Of a stretch of 64,000 nt of DNA, positions 60,673 through 64,000 are shown one piece after another. Positions within the stretch are counted from its first letter, which is position 1. Each line of letters begins with the position of its first letter. Below the pieces are notes generated by a model, which worked only from the letters and a program-made list of their open reading frames with translations, was not told the DNA's origin and did no database searches. The position numbers were made by a program, and so were the translations under genes. The stretch comes from Thiocapsa roseopersicina (GTDB taxonomy: Bacteria; Pseudomonadota; Gammaproteobacteria; Chromatiales; Chromatiaceae), in assembly GCF_900106925.1 (NCBI RefSeq), contig NZ_FNNZ01000001.1, positions 186,001-250,000 of the forward strand. The letters run 5' to 3'.

Positions 60673-61935
60673 ATGGAACCAATGCAAAAAAGTGATTATA
60701 TCGGCTTTAATAGGCCCTATATGGTCGGTAAAGAACTTGGGTATATCGCCGAGGCACATTTTCACAGCATGCTCGCCGGTGACGGGGCTTTTACCAAGCG
60801 CTGCGAAGGCTGGCTCGAGAAACGCACCGGTTGCCGCAGAGCCTTACTGACCAACTCCTGCACCGCTGCGCTCGAGATGGCCGCCATCCTCGCGGACATC
60901 CAGCCGGGCGACGAAGTCATTATGCCGTCCTACACCTTCGTCTCGACCGCCAATGCCTTTGTGCTGCGGGGGGCTGTGCCGGTGTTCGTCGATATCCGTC
61001 CGGATACGCTGAATCTCGACGAGCGCCTGATTGAGTCGGCTATTACACCGCGGACCCGCGTTATCGTGCCGGTGCATTATGGCGGGGTGGGGTGCGCGAT
61101 GGATGTGATTATGGACCTCGCCGAGCGTTACAGTCTACTGGTCATCGAGGACGCGGCGCAGGGCGTGATGGCAAGCCATCTAGGCCGGCCTCTCGGTTCA
61201 ATCGGCCACCTTGGCACCATGAGTTTTCACGAGACCAAGAACATCATCTCCGGCGAGGGCGGGGCGCTGCTGATCAACGATCCGGCCCTGACCGAGCGCG
61301 CCGAGATCATCCGCGAGAAGGGCACCAACCGTAGCCAGTTCTTCCGCGGTCAGGTCGACAAGTACACCTGGGTGGACATCGGCTCCTCCTACCTCCCCGG
61401 CGAGATTATCGCGGCCTTCCTCTGGGCGCAGATGGAAGAGGCCGATTCCATCACCGCCCGCCGGCTGGCGATCTGGGAGCGCTATCATGCGGCCTTCGAG
61501 CCGCTGGAGCGCGCCGGCCGCGTGCGCCGCCCGGTGATTCCGGACGGCTGCGGCCACAACGCACACATGTACTACCTGCTGCTGCGCGACCTGGACGACC
61601 GCACTGCGTTCATCCAGGCGATGAAGGCGCAAGACATCAATTGCGTCTTCCACTATGTGCCGTTGCACAGCGCACCCCAAGGCCAGGTAGTGGGGCGAAC
61701 CCGGGGCGCTCTACCGGTAACGGACGACCTTGCAGATCGATTGGTGCGCTTGCCGCTGTGGCTTGGGCTGGAGGACCAACAGGAAAAGGTGATTGCGACC
61801 GCTCTGGCCTGGCTGGAGAGTGCTGGTAAAAGTGCCGAGCCTGCTGCTCGCCGCCGGCAGTCAGCGCTTCCAGCCGGTGGGGTGGTTGCGGGCACTGGCG
61901 AAGGCGATGATTGGGGTGGTGCTGAAGATCCTTAG
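60673..61935 (+). CDS. wecE: dTDP-4-amino-4,6-dideoxygalactose transaminase
   Basis: A PLP-dependent sugar aminotransferase very like E. coli WecE (RffA): GFNRPYMVGKELGYIAEAHF, LTNSCTAALEMAAIL, EDAAQGVMASHLGRPLGSIG, the PLP Lys in SFHETKNIISGEGGA, and EIIREKGTNRSQFFRGQVD. It makes dTDP-Fuc4N from dTDP-4-keto-6-deoxyglucose. Family similarity ends at LPLWLGLEDQQEKVIATALAW (near 61820); about 37 further residues rich in Gly and Ala look like read-through into foreign sequence, giving 420 instead of about 380 residues. Confidence 0.92.
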   Translation: MEPMQKSDYIGFNRPYMVGKELGYIAEAHFHSMLAGDGAFTKRCEGWLEKRTGCRRALLTNSCTAALEMAAILADIQPGDEVIMPSYTFVSTANAFVLRGAVPVFVDIRPDTLNLDERLIESAITPRTRVIVPVHYGGVGCAMDVIMDLAERYSLLVIEDAAQGVMASHLGRPLGSIGHLGTMSFHETKNIISGEGGALLINDPALTERAEIIREKGTNRSQFFRGQVDKYTWVDIGSSYLPGEIIAAFLWAQMEEADSITARRLAIWERYHAAFEPLERAGRVRRPVIPDGCGHNAHMYYLLLRDLDDRTAFIQAMKAQDINCVFHYVPLHSAPQGQVVGRTRGALPVTDDLADRLVRLPLWLGLEDQQEKVIATALAWLESAGKSAEPAARRRQSALPAGGVVAGTGEGDDWGGAEDP

Positions 61936-61948
61936 GCGACCGCACAAC

Positions 61949-62821
61949 ATGGGTATCTCGATCCTCATTCTGACGCTCAACGAGCAAGCCAATCTGCCTG
62001 TTTGCCTTGCGGCCGTTGCTTGGTCGGACGACGTCGTGGTGGTCGATTCCTTCAGCCAGGACGACACCGTGGCGGTGGCGGAACGGCTGGGAGCCCGCGT
62101 CTATCGGCGCGCCTTTGACGATTTCGCCGGGCAGCGCAATTACGCCCTGGACCAGATCCCCTTCAAGCATGAGTGGGTGCTTCACCTGGATGCGGACGAG
62201 ATCGTGACGCCGGCCCTGCAGGCGGAGCTGCAGGCGGCTGTTGCGGACGGGCGGTTCGACGCCTGGCGCGTGCCGTCGAGGATGATGTTCATGGGTCGCT
62301 GGCTGCGTTACTCCGGGCTCTATCCGAGCTATCAGGTGCGGTTGGGGCATCGAGATCGGTTTCGCTTCAAGCAGGTGGGCCATGGGCAGCGGGAGGATCT
62401 GGCTCCGGAGCGGATCGGCACCCTGAGGGAGCCTTATCTGCACTATTCCTTCTCGAAAGGTCTGACCGATTGGTTCGACAAGCACAATCGCTACGCGAGT
62501 GCCGAGGCACGGGAGGCAGCGCGATTGTCGGAGAACGGCGGTGGCTTTGACTGGAGCGGGCTCACTGCGCGGGATCCGACGCGCCGGCGGCGGGCGCTCA
62601 AGGTGCTATCGACCCGTCTGCCGTTTCGCCCGTTGTTGCGGTTTCTCTATATGTACATCCTGCGTCGTGGTTTTCTGGACGGACACGCTGGTCTGACCTA
62701 TTGCCGGCTGTTGGCGATCTACGAGTACATGATCGTGCTGAAGATGCGTGAGTTGGCGGCGGGGGAGATGAGTATCGGCCGTTCGGGCAGGGCTGGAGGG
62801 TGCGAGAATCATCAACGATAG
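61949..62821 (+). CDS. WaaE/KdtX-like family 2 glycosyltransferase
   Basis: A 290-residue protein: ISILILTLNEQANLPVCLAA, VVVVDSFSQDDTVAVAERLG, AGQRNYALDQIPFKHEWVLH and LDADEIVTPALQAEL (DxD). The layout is that of beta-1,4-glucosyltransferase WaaE/KdtX and related LPS-core enzymes. ATG 61949 is 13 nt after the wecE stop; the frame is open back to 61793 but only the later start fits the family. Confidence 0.87.
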   Translation: MGISILILTLNEQANLPVCLAAVAWSDDVVVVDSFSQDDTVAVAERLGARVYRRAFDDFAGQRNYALDQIPFKHEWVLHLDADEIVTPALQAELQAAVADGRFDAWRVPSRMMFMGRWLRYSGLYPSYQVRLGHRDRFRFKQVGHGQREDLAPERIGTLREPYLHYSFSKGLTDWFDKHNRYASAEAREAARLSENGGGFDWSGLTARDPTRRRRALKVLSTRLPFRPLLRFLYMYILRRGFLDGHAGLTYCRLLAIYEYMIVLKMRELAAGEMSIGRSGRAGGCENHQR

Positions 62822-62854
62822 TGAGTTGGCTGCGACACGGATGGCATCGGTGCA

Positions 62855-63616
62855 ATGAAGATCTCGGTCGTGACGACCACATGGTGTTGCGCGGCGACCG
62901 TCGGCGACTGTTTGGCCTCGGTCGCGAGCCAGTCCTATCCGGATCGAGAGCATATCGTGATCGATGCGGCAAGCAGGGACGGGACCCTGGATATCCTGCA
63001 GGCGCATCGTCATCGGCTTGCCGTGTTGGTCAGCGAGGCTGATCGGGGCATTTATGACGGTTTGAACAAGGGGATCGACCGAGCGAGCGGTGAGGTGGTG
63101 GGTTTCCTGCACGCGGACGATGTGTTTGCTGACCCGGATGTCTTGACGCGCGTCGCCGCGGCTTTTTTAGACCCGGGGGTGGATGCGGTTTACGGGGACT
63201 TGGTGTATGTCGCTCGTGGGGATACTCTCCGTGTCGTTCGTTACTGGCGCTCCGGGGCGTATCGGCGAAGCCGGTTGCGTTGGGGCTGGGCGCCTCCGCA
63301 TCCCACGCTCTATCTGCGCCGCTCGCTGTACGAGCGTTTCGGTGGCTTCGACCTTCGTTATGGCATTGCCGGGGATTACGACCTCATGCTCCGCATGCTG
63401 ATGCAGTTGTCCGGTCGGGTGGTCTATGTGCCGGAGGTGCTGGTTCGGATGCGGGTCGGGGGGGTCAGCAACCGGTCGCTCAAGCACCTGATGCAAAAAT
63501 CTCGGGAAGACTATCGTATCCTTCGTGCCAACGCGGTTGGCGGCTTCGGTTCCTTGGCTTGGAAGAACCTATCTAAGTTGCCCCAGTTTATTGCTGCGAG
63601 AGGTCGAAGAGCCTAA
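62855..63616 (+). CDS. family 2 glycosyltransferase (WcaA/PglI-like)
   Basis: A 253-residue protein: ISVVTTTWCCAATVGDCLAS, HIVIDAASRDGTLDIL, SEADRGIYDGLNKGIDRASG and FLHADDVFADPDVL. PHPTLYLRRSLYERFGGFDL and IAGDYDLMLRML are typical of this colanic-acid-like subgroup. It is the last complete gene of the window. Confidence 0.89.
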   Translation: MKISVVTTTWCCAATVGDCLASVASQSYPDREHIVIDAASRDGTLDILQAHRHRLAVLVSEADRGIYDGLNKGIDRASGEVVGFLHADDVFADPDVLTRVAAAFLDPGVDAVYGDLVYVARGDTLRVVRYWRSGAYRRSRLRWGWAPPHPTLYLRRSLYERFGGFDLRYGIAGDYDLMLRMLMQLSGRVVYVPEVLVRMRVGGVSNRSLKHLMQKSREDYRILRANAVGGFGSLAWKNLSKLPQFIAARGRRA

Positions 63617-63941
63617 CGGGGTTCGGGGTGACGTCGATGCTGTGCCACCTTCTCGTCTTCCATGAAGACCTTGGGCCGTTGGGTCCGGTCGTTTTTTCCG
63701 CGCCACGGCATGACGAGCACGTTTGGGGATGGATTACATGTCTTGTTTGAGAATCTTTGCGTTTTTCCGACATGTCTTGATGCGTTGCTCCCGGGATGGG
63801 CGGGCGCTCGATTTCGCTGGATCCGCCGAGGTGTCTCGGTTCGGGCTTCGCGGATGGGGTCGTGGAGCGCTCGATGCCGGAAGTCATCGAGGGTTTGGTG
63901 ATGATCACACCCGCGTTGGGCTGACGAACGCCGCAATTGCG
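63617..63941. other. stretch without a supported gene
   Basis: Open frames lack ribosome sites and family motifs. A frame with GTG at 63831 runs into the lipoprotein start at 63942 and could be a longer N-terminus, but the segment has no signal-peptide character. Confidence 0.4.
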
Positions 63942-64000
63942 ATGGCCTTGACGGCCGTTTTTCTGCTCACCTTGTTGCTGGGCGGATGTGGGGGGCCGGT
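63942..64000 (+). CDS. start of a lipoprotein gene (truncated by window end)
   Basis: ATG 63942 encodes MALTAVFLLTLLLGGCGGP: a short hydrophobic signal with lipobox LGGC. Only 19 codons are visible, so the function is unknown. In this position a polysaccharide export (Wza-like) or other envelope lipoprotein would be typical, but this is a guess from context. Confidence 0.5.
   Translation, partial: MALTAVFLLTLLLGGCGGP

Overview
The window is GC-rich, gene-dense and reads as a gammaproteobacterial chromosome. The ridA-mltB-recG order, RfaH, WecE, a DsrC/TusE-like protein, a NarX/NarL pair and heavy loads of palindromic intergenic repeats would fit a purple sulfur bacterium of the Chromatiaceae. 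That placement is an inference; no rRNA or other decisive marker is present.

Left part, 1-10.4 kb (housekeeping): the 3' end of a NarX-like kinase and its NarL-like regulator, purC (minus), ridA, mltB, recG, a ClC channel/transporter (minus), a small membrane protein, a Tat-exported serine hydrolase (minus) and a DsrC/TusE-like protein (minus).

Middle part, 10.7-26.7 kb (start of a very large surface-polysaccharide locus): fcl and gmd (GDP-fucose branch), a WecA/WbpL-type initiating phosphoglycosyltransferase, RfaH, a UDP-sugar dehydrogenase, an EPS-type MarR regulator, a second Gmd-like enzyme and an ABC exporter (wzm, wzt). This stretch is full of debris: an IS3-orfA/rmlC chimera, a deleted Rpn nuclease, a frameshifted gene, three families of palindromic repeats and heptanucleotide arrays. 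An exact RfaH ops core (20838-20848) precedes the regulator/exporter genes, so RfaH made at 14591-15106 probably controls transcription of the locus.

Right part, 27-64 kb (variable sugar-assembly region, all on the plus strand): about ten GT2 or GT4 glycosyltransferases, a frameshifted GT7-type transferase and an exostosin-like transferase, at least six methyltransferases (three FkbM-type), an ElyC/YdcF protein, an O-antigen polymerase/ligase-like membrane protein, a WcaF-like acetyltransferase, an ArnT/PMT-like membrane transferase, a GtrB/GtrA pair, WbqC, and an NRPS-like cassette (NeuD-type acyltransferase, ACP, SDR reductase, formyltransferase, adenylating enzyme) followed by WecE. Many neighbours overlap by ATGA, GTGA or TTGA, which indicates translational coupling. 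Base composition drops in several blocks, consistent with acquisition by transfer.

The least expected structures are: a family of MITE-like elements of 86-89 bp whose terminal inverted repeat supplies the TAA stop codon of three genes and, as a half element, the first codons of recG; a palindromic repeat inserted in frame in a sugar dehydrogenase; heptamer arrays around a four-helix-bundle gene and an Rpn gene lodged between wzm and wzt; inverted transposase-start remnants around a methyltransferase; and the ACP/adenylation/formyltransferase cassette.
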